From assembly GCA_021613335.1 (NCBI GenBank), contig JAJTWR010000266.1:5132501-5196500 (forward strand): 64,000 nucleotides of DNA, read 5' to 3'. This document shows, piece by piece, positions 1-14,329 of this stretch. The DNA is from Whitmania pigra. Taxonomy: Eukaryota > Annelida > Clitellata > Hirudinida > Haemopidae. The notes under the pieces are model-generated. The model saw only the letters and a list, made by a program, of their open reading frames with translations. It did not search any database and was not told the DNA's origin. Every line of letters starts with the position of its first letter. The first letter of the stretch is position 1. Position numbers and translations under genes: made by a program.

Positions 1-198
1 AACATTAACGCAATGCTATTAATAACATAAAAATTATAATAACCTTCAACAATATTTTTACAACTTATTTGTTAGGTTATTGTGTTAATAATTAATTACA
101 TGTATTTCCTCTAATAATTCATTTAAATCAATTTATAACAGTTAATAATAATTGGAAATATAGAACGCATGCAATGTTTAAAAAACTTGTTCAGATCC

Positions 199-716
199 TC
201 ATGGAATGGTTGCACCTCTGGAGATCATGACCCCCACCTGATCCTCACCCCACTCATCCTTCAAACTCCCCAGTGGCCTGGTCATGCCTGGTTCGGAGTG
301 AACCTCACCTGCCACGGAAGGAAACACTTCGAAACACGGAGGACTGTCCATCTGGCCGTGAGCAACTGCAGGAGTCAAAATGGCCTCCTCCTCGATTACA
401 AACTCCAAGTCTTTGGCTTCGAATCCTACGATGGAAGAGCGGATTCTTGTTCAGCAGCATCAACGCACAGCGGGATTCTTGGCGTTGTCGTTGTGATGTT
501 GCGTTGTGTTGTTGCTTCCCTTGAAATGGTGTTGAGTTGTTGAGGGATTCCAACACGTTTTCAATGACCCTTCGAAGAATTGGATTCTTCTTCGTGCGAC
601 GAACATTTATGTCGCCCCTGACATTTACGAGCACATGATCGGGGCGATCATTTGCCGCCAATTGTCTCGTGAGACGCAATCGCGCCAAATTACTGGAGAC
701 GATTCTATCTCAACAT
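199..716 (-). CDS. possible coding segment of unknown function, frame-broken
   Basis: This stretch is clearly richer in G+C than its surroundings and has two long open stretches on the minus strand. The upstream one (about 688 down to 440) reads like protein (RQLAANDRPDHVLVNVRGD, then a basic stretch). The downstream one (about 443 down to 202) is acidic and proline-containing (EFVIEEEAILTPAVAHG) and ends in a stop. They lie in different frames. An AG acceptor-like site near 445 could join them by splicing, or the copy may be a frameshifted pseudogene. I do not recognise the family. The plus strand is also open here, so strand assignment is weak. Confidence 0.25.
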
Positions 717-993
717 GGCGCCTGTCGGCTTTTTAGAAAATGAACAATTATGACTTGCAAATTGGACAATTATAAGTTGCAGTTGTTCAATTATTGCAAC
801 CTCTTGAAAGAATATAAAATTGTTGATGTTCTCGAGAGATGATGAAAGGTTTGCTTTTTGTGGAGCAAAATTGAAATAAAAACAAAGTTTGTCGTTGTTG
901 GCAGCACAATGGAATCATCGCGTAAGGATCCGTGATTGGAAATCTTGTTATTGAATCATCTAAATGCCGCTCCTCGCCAGGAAAGCAGCCCAT

Positions 994-1119
994 GATGATG
1001 ATGATGACGATGACGATGACGATGACGACGACGACGACGACGATGATTATGATAATGATGATGACGATGATGACAATGATGACGATTGCGATGATGATGT
1101 CGATGATGATCAAATGGTG
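994..1119. repeat. (GAT/GAC)n microsatellite
   Basis: An imperfect trinucleotide array of GATGAC units. It gives spurious poly-Met, poly-Asp and poly-Ile open frames. No sign that it is translated. Confidence 0.85.
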
Positions 1120-1390
1120 ATAGTGATGATCACATTCAAATGACATCGTTTGCTTTCATGATTTTGATTTGTTGATGGCATCATTTCGGCCAACTTTAGC
1201 AACATTCATTTTCTTTCATTCCAGAAGCGATCTGGAAAGTTGAGAAAAGTTGTTAAATTTCAAGAAAGGAAGAATTAGGCTTTTTTTGCGAAGAGTTCAA
1301 CCATCATGTTCAACATACACGTACGTTTCGTGACCGAAATAAATAACCAAATTTAAAAGTGAATTTAAAGCTTAAAGCTCTTGCTTTAAG

Positions 1391-1789
1391 GAGATTTGGA
1401 CAAAAGATTCTTCAGAGACAGTGTTCTTTGTGGAGGAGTAAGAACATATGCTTCCTTATTGAAACAGTTACTGTTTTTTAATTTTAGATTTGTTGCCTCG
1501 GTATTCACTAGATTTTATACATGTTCAAAAAATAAATAAATTTGCTGGATCACCATTGCATACTAACCTAAAACCTTTATTAAAAACAATTATATATTAT
1601 TGCAATCAAGCGTTCTGCAAATAAATAATCACATTTAATATCAGAAATGCAATAATTTAAAAAATGTTTCTCTTAGGAGGGCATTCAACAGAGTTTGTAG
1701 TTTTGGAGAGGGTTTATGTGGAGTTAGAAGATGATTTGGATTTGTGCGGTGATTTCGATCCAAGGAATGATTTTGATTCGTGGTTCTGA
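1391..1789 (+). CDS. two orphan exons (1391-1437, 1677-1789) of an unrecognised gene end
   Basis: Exon 1391-1437 follows a TTTAAG acceptor and ends at a good donor (GTAAGA) in phase 1. Exon 1677-1789 follows TCTCTTAG and is entered in the matching phase. Joined, they read RFGQKILQRQCSLWR and then a segment with EFVVLERVYVELEDDLDL and a C-terminal PRNDFDSWF before TGA at 1787. The acidic, aromatic tail and matching phases look real, but the exons are short and I know no family match. Upstream exons are not visible. It could be chance; an alignment to transcripts would decide. Confidence 0.33.
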
Positions 1790-1819
1790 TGCATGAACAA
1801 CTACAACTCAAGTCGATCG

Positions 1820-1925
1820 AAAATTCACATCAACAAATTCTGAACGTTTAAAATAAAAGATTACATCAACAAATCCTGAACGTTTAAAATAAAAATCACG
1901 TTAATAAATCATGAACATTGAAGTT
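1820..1925. repeat. short tandem repeat, about 42-bp unit, about 2.5 copies
   Basis: The unit containing ATCAACAAATYCTGAACGTT plus an A-rich tail is repeated, with the last copy diverged (ATCATGAACATTG). Non-coding. Confidence 0.7.
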
Positions 1926-2294
1926 TTCTTTGAGTTCTTCCTCGATGTGTCCTTCTAATTCCTTTTGCTTCGATGTATTTTAATGAGAACGGACGAATGT
2001 TTCTTCAGAAATAAATTTCAGAAAATAAAGAGGAATCCCACGCTTCGAGAAAGCAGGAATCGATGATGTTCGGAATTGCTTCAGTCGACTTCAATTGAGA
2101 AGATTTCTTCGTCGAACCATTGATGAGCAACCAAATGAAGGATGCACAAAACTTTATCACTTCTAAACGCTCTCATTCCCAGACGTTAAGAGCGTATGAG
2201 AAAATTGCCCGCCATCAAAAAAGCCACGAAATTACATAGGAATTCTCTCAGGGTTGACGAATAATTTCAACCTTTTATTGGAACTCAGACGTAG

Positions 2295-2414
2295 ATGGAA
2301 AAGGTAGAAAATGAGGAGGACGAAGACTACTCCGATGAAGGCACCTTCAGCCCGGAGTGTGATGAAATTTTAATCTTCCACCTTCAAACAGGGGACAATC
2401 GATGGAGGCCTGAA
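2295..2414 (+). CDS. exon-like acidic open frame of unknown function
   Basis: From ATG 2295 the frame reads MEKVENEEDEDYSDEG, then SPECDEILIFHLQTGDNRW, and reaches GAA|GTATGA, a good donor consensus, at 2414/2415; without splicing it stops at 2420. A stop codon sits directly before the ATG, so if coding it is a first exon or has a downstream acceptor. Composition is coding-like. No family recognised. Confidence 0.28.
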
Positions 2415-2420
2415 GTATGA

Positions 2421-4363
2421 AAAGATGTTGAGAAATTATTTCTCAATGAAAAATTGATTGAAAGATTATCTTCAATATTTGGGTCGGTCAGAAGCTGCGA
2501 ATGACACATGTTAAAAGCATAGAAATAATAATTTATCTTTCGAATGCATAGAGAGATTTGTTGATGGGTGAATTAAAATTATTTATAGAAATTATGATAA
2601 ATTCTTAGGGTTATTATTCTGTAACCTGAGCAAAAAGGCTCTCAAAACGACGAAGATTATTGAAATGATTGTGTTACAATTTACCACATATTAGCCAATT
2701 ATATTAACTTTTAATAGATCGTCGTGATTTTAAGTTGTTATAGCTTTATCCGATTTGCTTCATCCAAAATATTTTCAAAGACCTCCAAAAGCTTTGTGAA
2801 GAATGATCTTCAAACCACCATTGCACGTGATGTTGGGTTTTAAGGGAATGCTGATTTACGGGCATGTACAATTAATTGATCGGTTATTATTATGGTAAAG
2901 TATTTCATAATAACCACCGTGATAAAATAATTTTTAGTACTGGTTTTTCAACCTTTGGAACCTGTTGACCATTGACACCGGGAGGGCTAAAGGGTTTCCA
3001 GTTGCTAATTTATTAATAAACTGCTTAATTTATTAATAAACTACTTAGTTTCCTTACCAAAGCAACAAGGTTGTGGGTGAACAGCTATATAGCTACTGTT
3101 TGAAAAGTGAGAATGAGCGGATTTTTATACAAACTGCTGTGTTTCTTTGTTAATTAGAATTAATTTGGTTTGATGACACCAAAAACAATAACTCTAATTA
3201 ATAATGGTAAATTGTAATTACAAATAATAATAAATTGCAATTATAATGACATCCACAATTGTACACCCCTATAATAAATGTTGATTTTATATATAGTATA
3301 TATATATATATATATACATATTATCACTATGATGCCAAGTCAACGTGTCTGTGTGCCTCTAAATAATTCCAAACATCCTCATTCGATCCCTGTAAAGCTG
3401 GTTTTCAGGCCTCCATCAATCTGGATGCAATGTTACCAGTGGAAAGGAATTTGCGGGAAGTGGAGATTGTTGTGTCTGACGTATGAGACTCATTAGGTTC
3501 ATGACGTTCCATCACGTACTCGCTGGAAAAAGCGCACAAAAATGTACCGACATGGCCTTCACCTTTTTCTGTATTGAATTTATTTTAGGAGGTTTTATGT
3601 TTTTGAATGAGTTAACAATCACACTCTCAGATACAAATTACAACATCTTTGATTATAGTTTACTAATATTAATTAATTATTAATTTATCAACTATTCATT
3701 GATTACAATTAGGTCCTTATTGTCTTATAAAACTGTAACTTTTCTCCAATAAGGATTAGACAGTTCTTACCAGCAATAAGGAATATAGAAATAAAATATA
3801 AGGAAAATCAAAAGGTTTTGAGACGGCATCTTAAGTCCTAGAAGACGTTTTTAATGTGCTTTATCATCATTTTTGTTGCCATTATTACCTTTCGAAGATA
3901 CGCGGTTGTGCCAATACCTTTGCAATTAAACCACCTTCGATGGGAGATAAAGTCAGAACCTCAAAATTATGGGAAGCGACAGCATTGTTAAAAATTCTGC
4001 CAACAAGAATCCCATACAATGTACGTAATCCTGTAAATGAATGAACGAAATCAAAATAGGTGTATTGCTTATTTGAAACACATACATAAATAAAGCTATC
4101 CACTGCCTGTTGGAGTTAATTATGATTTAACATAGTGACAAAGAAATGTTTTATTTTGCTTAAAATGCGGAACAATTGCAGCGTCTCATCAATCTAACTG
4201 TGATAATCGAGCCGCAAGTATTCCCATGACAACCGTCCATCCACATGACAACCACATCACTACCATAACTCTCCGTCATCACTCATTTTTCAGTGAAGGA
4301 TTGAAATGAATTTTGTCTTTCCATTTGATGAATGAAGAAGAAACTAGTTAGTTTATTTTAAAT
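2421..4363. other. AT-rich non-coding stretch
   Basis: I see no supported gene. It contains a 21-bp direct duplication (about 3006-3048, TTAATTTATTAATAAACT units) and a (TA)n run at about 3292-3317. Short open frames at 3278-3683 and 3856-4044 have no exon signals or recognisable protein. Confidence 0.5.
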
Positions 4364-5999
<1,636 letters not shown>

Positions 6000-8900
6000 T
6001 CACTGATTTAGGTTTGCCAGATATTTGAGCAAAGAATCATGTCTGTTATCCTCACTCCAGCACCAGAGGAAAGAATTTTTCAGACATTGAGAGTAATTGG
6101 CAATGGCTCCATCTGGTACCTCAAATATGGACGTCCTCTTCAAGGTATGGAAAAAATATTCTTTTTGACGACTTCGACTCCAGGCACTCATCCACGGGTC
6201 ATTGATCACTTTTATCAGGCAAATGCCACACGGTACCACATACCTTTTCTCATTGCCCGAAATTGGAAAAAGACGTGACTTTATGTAATTCTGCCCTTTA
6301 GCCATTCCAAGTTCAATTTTTTGAAAGAATTCTTCTCCAATATTTTCCAATCTGCAGGCAGGTTTTAAGTGGTATTTGAGTAAATCATGCCTTCCGTCTT
6401 TGAACATTCCTTTAAGAAGCAGAGAAACAAGATGACGTTTCGATTCAAATGGCTGTCCAGTGAGATCATTTCCATACCACATCAGAATATCATTGACATG
6501 GATGGCCGGAACTCTTTTTCTGCTTCTTCCCTCCTGTTCCAATAAAATTGTTTTGAAAACAACATTGATTGAGTAAATATTTGCCATTGTGACAACATGA
6601 ATATCAGATAAATACTTTAGAAATAATGTGGCTACCTCTCCTCTCTGTTCTTCAACAAATTCAACATCAAGTATTGTGTCTTTTGGAAGTTCAACATTAT
6701 CGCAGAACTCCCAAAATCCCTCTGCCTGCTTATTTATCAGAGTTCTATGTACAACACCCTTTCCTGAGCCCAAGAGAAAGTATCTTTCTTTGCTCGAAAT
6801 TGGCAAAACCCTGAAATCTCTCTTCACTTTGATGAAATGTTCTATGTTCCCAACATCCAGAGATGTAGGCTCGTAAAATGGAACTGAAGGCTGGGAACAA
6901 TATTAACAATTAAAAGCCATAAATTTTTGCATTGTTGAAATCTTGTGAATCTATTTGTGTATTTATTAAGATGGTTGATTCAAGTCTGCTGCTATCCACT
7001 ACGTTTAGGAAAAATAACATTACTGCTTAAATTCAAAGCAAGCATCGCAAACTTGGCAATGAATCTTGACAGAGAATGGGTTGAGAATGATTTTTTTTAC
7101 CTGAATGAGTCTATTGAATTTGGTTGAAGGCTGTTCACGTAGAAACAAATCCTTCTTTTGCATGTCTGGAATGCACCACTTCTCAAGGTAGGATTTTCTG
7201 ATGCTGGTTTGTTTTGGATCAGTAAGTGTTTTATTCAATACAAATGTTTTGATCTTCATCAATGACAAAATCTGTAGGTCTCCCAATTTGTTGTTGGAGT
7301 CCTTCATGTATTTGTAAAACAACTCATTTTCAGCAAGCAACTGTATAGGCACTATCCCCAAAACTGTCTGTTTAGAATCTTTATTTCCAGGGTAAATCTT
7401 CGACATTATTTTGTTGATCTGACAAAAGTATTCTTTGACCTCGTCACAGTTGCATTTCTTACCTTGGCATATTATGTATCTTTCTGAGTTGGCAGGTCGA
7501 CTTGTGACAGGCTTAAAAATGGCAATTCTTTCAAAACAAAAACTCATGAGATAGACTAATCCAACACTGAATGGAGTGAATAAATCAAACAATTTGCAAA
7601 CAAAATTTCCTCCTTCTCTGAGCACCATGAGGGTCACCAGAAACTGACAAAGATAGAGTCTATGGGATAAAATCTCTTGAATATTTTCCTGACCCTCAAC
7701 AGAAAATCCCTGAATTAAATCAAAATAAACTTACGACACTAATAATAATAAATTACAATATCGATGCAGTGTAATAGAATAATTATCTTTTGTTATGTGT
7801 TAAAAGCAGATATATTACGCCTTAACCACTTAATGATGTAATAATGTTCAACTAACACCATCTGCCATCACTAAGTGAACTCCTCTGTTATTTGTGTTCT
7901 TCATAACAAATTCCTGAAAGTTCTTCTGGTTTTCATCATCATAAATATCACCATCATCTTTGACACCTGTGATGTCAATAAATTGGTATTTATTATTAAT
8001 GAATTCATTTTTTTTAATGATTTCCAAAAAAGTAAATTAAAAAGTACAAAATATCAATATATATAACTCATGTATTATATAATAATGTAATTATTTACAG
8101 GTCATTTACTGAAACACTTTGCATAAAACAATGGTAGGAGAGAGAAGTCATAATTATTTTAATTCAATCTTAGATTATTTATGAAGACATCTTAAATAGT
8201 CAAAATTGCTAAATAACATTGATAAAAATTAATCTAGTTTAACACGACCTCTAATAAACAATTAGCAAACACCCACCATAATGAGGTTGAAACATTTCAG
8301 GAGGCCCTGCATTAAAGTCGTGAAGTTTGAAGTCATTTTCTCCTCTCAGTGTAAATCCAAAACCTCGACAAATTCCATGTTTCTTCCACAGAACATATTC
8401 ACTGAAGCCTCCAGGACCGGCACAAACATCGGCAAATGAAAAGAGCTCATCTTCTTCAACCAGGGAAGAATTTCCATCCTCAAAACTTCTCCTTGGACTT
8501 GTGAACATGAAATCAAACACAGCATCCATGTTTGCCATTTTCATGGCAGCCCTTTTATGTTAATATAATTTTATTTTATAACAATAAATAAAAAGATGAT
8601 CAACATTCTTGATACTATTCAACGATTCATTTACCTGTTTTGAAAGAAGACTGACTTTATTGATTCAAAAGGATTTGATCTTGTCCTTGCCTGTCTCATT
8701 TCTTCAGCATCAACCATATCAAAGACTGATTTGCTGCTAAGAACTTCTTTCAATATATCTGGGTCGCAGAAGGTTGTCTCATCATCAATAGTCAGTTTAA
8801 CCGGACCTTCTTCCATCCACTCTTCCAATTCTTTATTGAAATAAATCGTTACGGCCACATTATTAAGTTAATATAAAAAAGTTTGTTAATATTCATTGGA

Positions 8901-10342
8901 AAACATTGCACATGTTTGTATGTGAAGGATGATTAAACCACCTTCTAAATCCTGCTGATTTTCATACCACACAAGTTGCTCACAACTTTGCAACTCTTTT
9001 TCCTCAGCTTCAAAATTCCATCCAACATTTGAAGATCCCTTCAACCCTTCCTTTGCAAGGAGACCCAAGCCCCTCCTCCCCTTATGTTTGGAAGCCTCTA
9101 TTGGTTGAACTATTCCCTGCTCTGTCTTTCCAAGACCTTTACCTTCTTTAAAGCCCATTTTTTTCTAGAATATCATCAAAAGTGGAAATTACCTAATTAA
9201 TATTTTGCCATTCTACATTTTATAATTAAATAATTTAAATTTTAATAGTAATTACTTAATACTGGCATTTTATTTAAAATATTTAAATAAATGTGGAAAA
9301 TACCATTAGATTTTTTGATATGTTGCTGTAATGGACATTTTGTGAGGAAGTTTCTGTCTCTGATTCGACAACATATTTCGATCTTTTGTTTGGTGGACCT
9401 CCTGACAAAAATAAATGATTATTCATAATTTATTATCATTGACATTAAAGTTACTATAGGCATAGATCTATAATAGACTTAAATCAAAGCATTTATATTA
9501 TAATTAATAAATTTAAACGTTGATTTTTTTTTTAAATTGTCAGTCAACAATTCAACCTAATCATTTAAAACTTTGTCAGCGTTGAGTGACCAGTAAATAT
9601 CAAAAGAATACATTAAAACTTTGCAAGACTCTCTTTTTATATTACGAATGCATTTGGGATGGGTACGTGAAATTTAAAAAAATTAATTTTGAGTGGCACC
9701 CTTTTATATAAATTAAAGCATCTAATGCTTGACTTGAGTGTAAACACACCTTTAATATAATTTTTAAATATTTGCAGAGAATTTTGCTTTTACCTAATTA
9801 TCAGAATTTTGCTGTTACCTAATTAGGGGACCTTTTTAAGAAGTCATTTAAATATTAAGATCAAACACCAGTTTGATAACCCAAGGTTTGTGCAAGAGGT
9901 GACAGATACAGGTAACAGATAATTTTTAAATTTAAGCAATCATTACAGATAAAGTATAAGCCAAGGTCAAATTTTTAATAACATTTTAAAGAATCCAAAT
10001 CGTGTGATAACCTAAACATTATCAGTTTCTACTTGCCATTAATATTATCCTTGAACCTCTTAGAAGGTCTACATTCTAGACTTTGTAATGAGGTTTCTGG
10101 TTCAGAGTCCTCACTGCTCAATGAATGTATGTATCCTGAAATGGGTTAAAAGCTAAATTATTCAGCAAAGAACATAAGACTACCTTTTACGCAAAAGCCA
10201 TTGAAAATAAAAAATATGTGTTTATATATTTAATCGCTTAAAATGTTTCTTGAAATGCGAGTGAACCTGGAACGGTTTCAGGCAATTTTTAAACAAATTA
10301 GAAACTACCTTTTGAATTTCCATCGTTAGATTTCGGCTCCAT
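6000..10342 (-). CDS. CMTR1: cap-specific mRNA (nucleoside-2'-O-)-methyltransferase 1, complete gene
   Basis: CMTR1 methylates the 2'-O of the first transcribed nucleotide to make cap 1, using S-adenosylmethionine, in the nucleus. Coding exons (minus, high to low): 10342-10309, 10135-10037, 9401-9304, 9164-8942, 8830-8635, 8551-8277, 7966-7857, 7709-7101, 6890-6636, 6533-6000. Phases agree throughout and give about 810 residues; the human protein is about 835. Seen in order: Ser/acidic N-terminus; G-patch ([15 protein letters not shown]); SAM loop [19 protein letters not shown]; catalytic K-D-K-E set as [30 protein letters not shown] and [10 protein letters not shown], all present; a guanylyltransferase-like region; a WW-like end ([19 protein letters not shown]). 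Start ATG 10342 opens [11 protein letters not shown]. The exon 2 donor appears to be GC (GCAAGT), and the 102-nt intron 6534-6635 has no stop and keeps frame. The gene appears intact. Confidence 0.93.
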
Positions 10343-10904
10343 GGCTTATATAATAGAGCTCCGCTTAGCACAAGACTTGTTTTGGGCTCAATATAAAATA
10401 GATTATTATTCTTAAAATTCGCTCATAACATTGAATTAGAAATTCTTAAAACAATCTAAATCATGATTGTTGAAATATGAAGTGATTATGTATTTTATTA
10501 ATTTTTACTTTATTTAAAATGAAAAAATAAAATAAAATAAAGTCGCCGCTGATTTTGCAGCAGTCAAATTCGATTCTATTAATAATTCTATTATATTCGA
10601 TTCTATTCTAGGACGGAAGGCATATTTACAAAACCGTATCTGGAACGACGCCGAGCTGATTAATACTTATGTATTAGCTAATTTAGGCGCTGTGATTGGA
10701 CATTTTTTGAAAGTAGGTCACACATATCGTTTAAACTTCATAAAATATAAATTTGGTTAAAGTGACTAATGTCTTGTTTATTTATTTATCTATCCGGTCG
10801 AAGGGCTAATAGCCACTAATACACAGCAAAAATACAATATATCAACACCGAGCGAAGAAAAGTAGATCGCTGATTAATCAGTAATATTTTAAAAAATGGA
10901 TATT
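10343..10904. other. upstream region of CMTR1, probable promoter side
   Basis: This lies 5' of the minus-strand CMTR1 start. It is AT-rich, with a T-rich tract and a small GC-richer patch near 10610-10700 (ACGACGCCGAGCTGAT). I see no gene and no clear TATA box at a convincing distance. Confidence 0.35.
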
Positions 10905-12400
10905 TTTCTCTGTGATTGCATCGAGACTCACTGAGTATGTTTTGACCAATAAGTATGTTGATACATCGATTCTGAAGGGAGGTGTTCCAGGCGTGCCTGG
11001 TTGCACAGAGCACTCCTCCATGATTTGGGAGGCTATTCAAAGAGCCAAGAGGCGCCGCCTGAGTTTGTACGTTGTGTGGCTCGACTTGGCGAATGCATAC
11101 GGGTCGGTACCACACCAACTCATATGGAAAACGTTGGAGGTTCATCATGTGCCGCGTCACGTAATTCAAATTATTCAGACGTATTTTGACGGGTTTATGA
11201 TGAGGTTCTCCACCAAGACGTACACGACTAAGTGGGTTCCTCTGGAGGTGGGTATTGCAATGGGGTGCGCAATATCACCTTCCCTTTTCGTACTGGCGAT
11301 GCAACTTCTGCTCAACGCAGCCGGGTGTAATGTTCCAGAGGCGCATTTAGGTAAGGGTCTCTATATGCCTTCGGTGAAAGCGTTTATGGATGACACCACC
11401 CTAGTAATGAATAGGAGACCGGCAGTTCAGAACACTTTGAACAAGTTCAATGGCCTTCTTGGGTGGTGTCGAATGGCTTTCAAACCTGCAAAGTCGAGAA
11501 GTCTTGCCCTTGTTAAAGGAAAAGTCTGCAGTACATCTCGTTTGTTGTAGCGGGTCAACGGGTTCCTACAGTTTCCGAGGAACCGGTTAAGAGCCTAGGC
11601 CGAGTGTTTAATGATTCGCTGAACGATGGGAGCCAAGAGAGCTGCACTGTCGAACAGGCTGTTGTGGGTGAAAGCAATCGCAGAGGCACCATTGCAGGGA
11701 AAGCTTAAGGTGTGGTTGTTCCAGTTTGTGCTTCTCCCAAAGCTGCTGTGGCCATTGACGATCTATGAGATCGGTTTGCCCACAGTTGAAGGATTAGAGA
11801 GGAAAATTAATAGATAAATCAGATCGTGGCTTGGGCTACCTCCATGGATGTCATCTGTTGCCCTCTACAGTAAGAGCTCGAAGTTAAGGTCACCTCTTCG
11901 TTCCCTGGTGGAAGAGTAGGAGGTCTCTAAAATAAGAACGCAGTGGATGTTGAATAACTATGCAGACATCATAACGCGAAGTTAGACATTGTTAAGAACT
12001 AAAAGGAAGTTCTCAGCACAGGATGAAATCGATAAGTCGGTTGCGAAAATGACATAGAAGAAGTGCGAGATCCTATTCAGTCGGGTCGTCAGGCTGTTGG
12101 GTGGAACCACTTCGCAAAATGGTCTGAGTCTTGCCCTGCGGTTAGGGCAAGGCTTATTATTCACGTTCCTACACGTTCTTTAAATAGGTTTATCAAGCCA
12201 GGAAAGAACTAGGGCTATGATAAAAATTTCGGAGGCTGCAGAGGCAGCATCGTGTCGGATTTGGGAGATGAGAGGCCGTAAGCGTTGCTAAGAATAGAGA
12301 TGGCGGTTTGGTTGTTGAGATGTTGACGCGCGCATTCGCAAATGACGTAAAAACGCGATTGAGCGCTTGAGGCAATATAAGCGCGCATCCAGTGAGCGTA
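10905..12400 (+). mobile_element. non-LTR retrotransposon fragment, reverse transcriptase (pseudogene)
   Basis: An open frame at 10912-11550 carries RT core motifs: motif A VVWLDLANAYGSVPHQLI, motif B VGIAMGCAISPSLFVLAMQ and motif C FMDDTTLV (an MDD variant of the xDD box). Downstream, in shifted frames to about 12200, are thumb-like remnants such as LKVWLFQFVLLPKLLWPLTI and RPRLIIHV-like residues. Stops and frame changes after 11550 mean it is dead. There is no endonuclease and no 5' end, so it is 5'-truncated. The clade is not assigned; the sequence differs clearly from the CR1/L2-type copy at 17-19 kb. Confidence 0.8.
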
Positions 12401-12528
12401 TATTTCTAAGTGACGGCGGCCGCTTCAAAGAAATTGTAACGCTCAGTTTGCATTACATGGGATCGATGCGCAAAGGTCGTCGTGAATCTCATCGATAACC
12501 ATATAACGTGCGGGTCGTTACGATGGAG

Positions 12529-13480
12529 TTAGATAGGTAGGGGTTTCACCGACAGGAAAACCCGCCTGATCAACGGGTGTGGGCCACCCTCGAGACCAGG
12601 AGTTTGGGCCGAAACGTTTGATGACGGGGGCACTCCATTGATGATCCCCTGTCGGTTAGCTCCGCGGTAGGAGTTTCTAAGTTCTAAAAATTTTGAAAAA
12701 TCAATATCAAGTACTAATGATTTGAATCGAGAGATGGTGCCAGCAGATACCACTTCGTCTGGTAGGGAATTCCAGACAGCTACAACTCTGTTCAAGAAAA
12801 TGTTTTTGTAGTATTAACCATTCATTTCTCCGCGCGTAACTTAAGGCGATGTCCTCGTGTTACATTATATTCCGAAAATTTAACAAATCTTTATAGATCA
12901 CTTTTCAAAAGACCATTTAGTAATTTAGACAAAAAGCATAAATCGATAATTAAACGTCTATGTTTGAGACCTAGAATCTTAAGCCTGGCTGAGTATGGTT
13001 GGCGTCGAAGACTAGGAATTGCTTTTGTGAATCTTATTTGGATTGACTCGATTCCCTCAAAGGTGGGGATTGCATACTGGAGAACAATATTCCAACATAT
13101 ATAGTGAATGCTTTGGCAAGGATAGTTCTCTCCAGAAGAAAAGGCAAGAAGTAGCAAGGGGGCTCTTGTAGAGGCTTTTTGTATAATATATTGTATATGA
13201 GGAAAAAATGTGAGATTTTTGTCAATATAAACACCAAGATCTCTGTTAATGGAAACATGTTCGATGTTACGATCTCTGATGAAGTATTTGTGCCATAACG
13301 ACTGTAAACGTGACATACGCAACATTTCTCCGAAGCTAACTTTAGCTGCCACGTGCCACATGTTAGTTAATTTAATAAAAAACCGAATTTTTCTAAGCCA
13401 TTTTTTACACAATGTACTGAAACACATTAGATTTACATACTCCAACATCATCTGCGGAGCTGCTACGAAGATAGTTTGAC
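12529..13480 (-). mobile_element. non-LTR retrotransposon 3' fragment (RT C-terminal part)
   Basis: On the minus strand, 13451-12891 reads as the RT thumb/C-terminal region (INRDLGVYIDKNLTFFPHIQ, LKILGLKHRRLIIDLCFLSK). After one or two frame breaks, 12795-12700 carries the typical closing motif NRVVAVWNSLPDEVVSAGTI followed by RFKSL. The RT palm with its catalytic aspartates is missing. CR1/Jockey-type organisation is inferred from this C-terminal signature. It abuts the plus-strand element tail-to-tail. Confidence 0.8.
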
Positions 13481-13939
13481 AGTCTCGTCTAAAACTAATA
13501 ATTCATGTGACGCTTGCACAAGTTATTCAATTAATCAGACATGAATTTTATGTGATTTTTGCAGTAACCGTTTTACACGTAATTATGCATGCATCACTTT
13601 TACGATGACTCTTAACTGAATTACTTTTTCAAACCTACAAATTTGGCTATATTATTTGATGCAGAATGTTTAACAAATTTTGAAACTTTTTATAATCTTG
13701 TGATGAATTCTAGAGATCGGTATCAAAGTCGTTTTTTTGCAATCATTATATCTTTAGAATTTACTGTAATTTAGCGTAATATTAAGGGCTCTAAGGCACG
13801 TTATTAATTCAGATAAAATGTCAATATGATTGCCTTTCTATTATTTCATTAAGTCTTAGTTTCGTTGATTGATTACGTCAAGTATTATTCTCGCAGGACT
13901 TTCCAGACTTCAATTGTCTTTCAACTCAGCAACGGTTAA

Positions 13940-14323
13940 TTATTGTTTTCTATTTGGCCATTTCTGCCTTGCCAGAGTATCACAAACATTTTCTATATGA
14001 TTTAACAACAGAGAATGTGGCCATTCCGCAACCGTTTGGCAGATATTCCGAACAGTTTGATGTAATTTCATATGTACAATCCTTTTTATAAGTTCACCTC
14101 GCCACTCAAACTTTTTAGGGGCGATGTTAATCCAAGTGTGACTAGGGTCGGATTTACCTAGATGGGGGTCCCAGTGCAGTGGCACATCCTGACCACCCAC
14201 AAATTCCGGACTGAGGCATGCTATGCAAAGGTCGTGCTGATATGTAGTCATCTGACTTATGTAAATAGAGTAAATAGTGAAACTAGTACCACGGATTGAC
14301 AGTGAATCATCAGAATGCTCCAT
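13940..14323 (-). CDS. single-exon hypothetical protein, 127 residues
   Basis: An intact ATG-to-stop frame with coding-like composition: Trp- and His-containing stretches such as VPLHWDPHLGKSDPSHTW, KKFEWRGELIKRIVHMKLHQ and NICQTVAEWPHSLLLNHIEN. No signal peptide, membrane helix or known motif is visible. It sits among retrotransposon remnants and has no intron, so it may be a piece of an unrecognised mobile element or a retrocopy rather than a host gene. Confidence 0.33.
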   Translation of the reverse strand: MEHSDDSLSIRGTSFTIYSIYISQMTTYQHDLCIACLSPEFVGGQDVPLHWDPHLGKSDPSHTWINIAPKKFEWRGELIKRIVHMKLHQTVRNICQTVAEWPHSLLLNHIENVCDTLARQKWPNRKQ

Positions 14324-14329
14324 TCACCG

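Noticed and set aside
787..1146. Poly-Met/poly-Ile/poly-Asp frames around 1000-1120
   Set aside because: Artefact of the GAT/GAC trinucleotide repeat.
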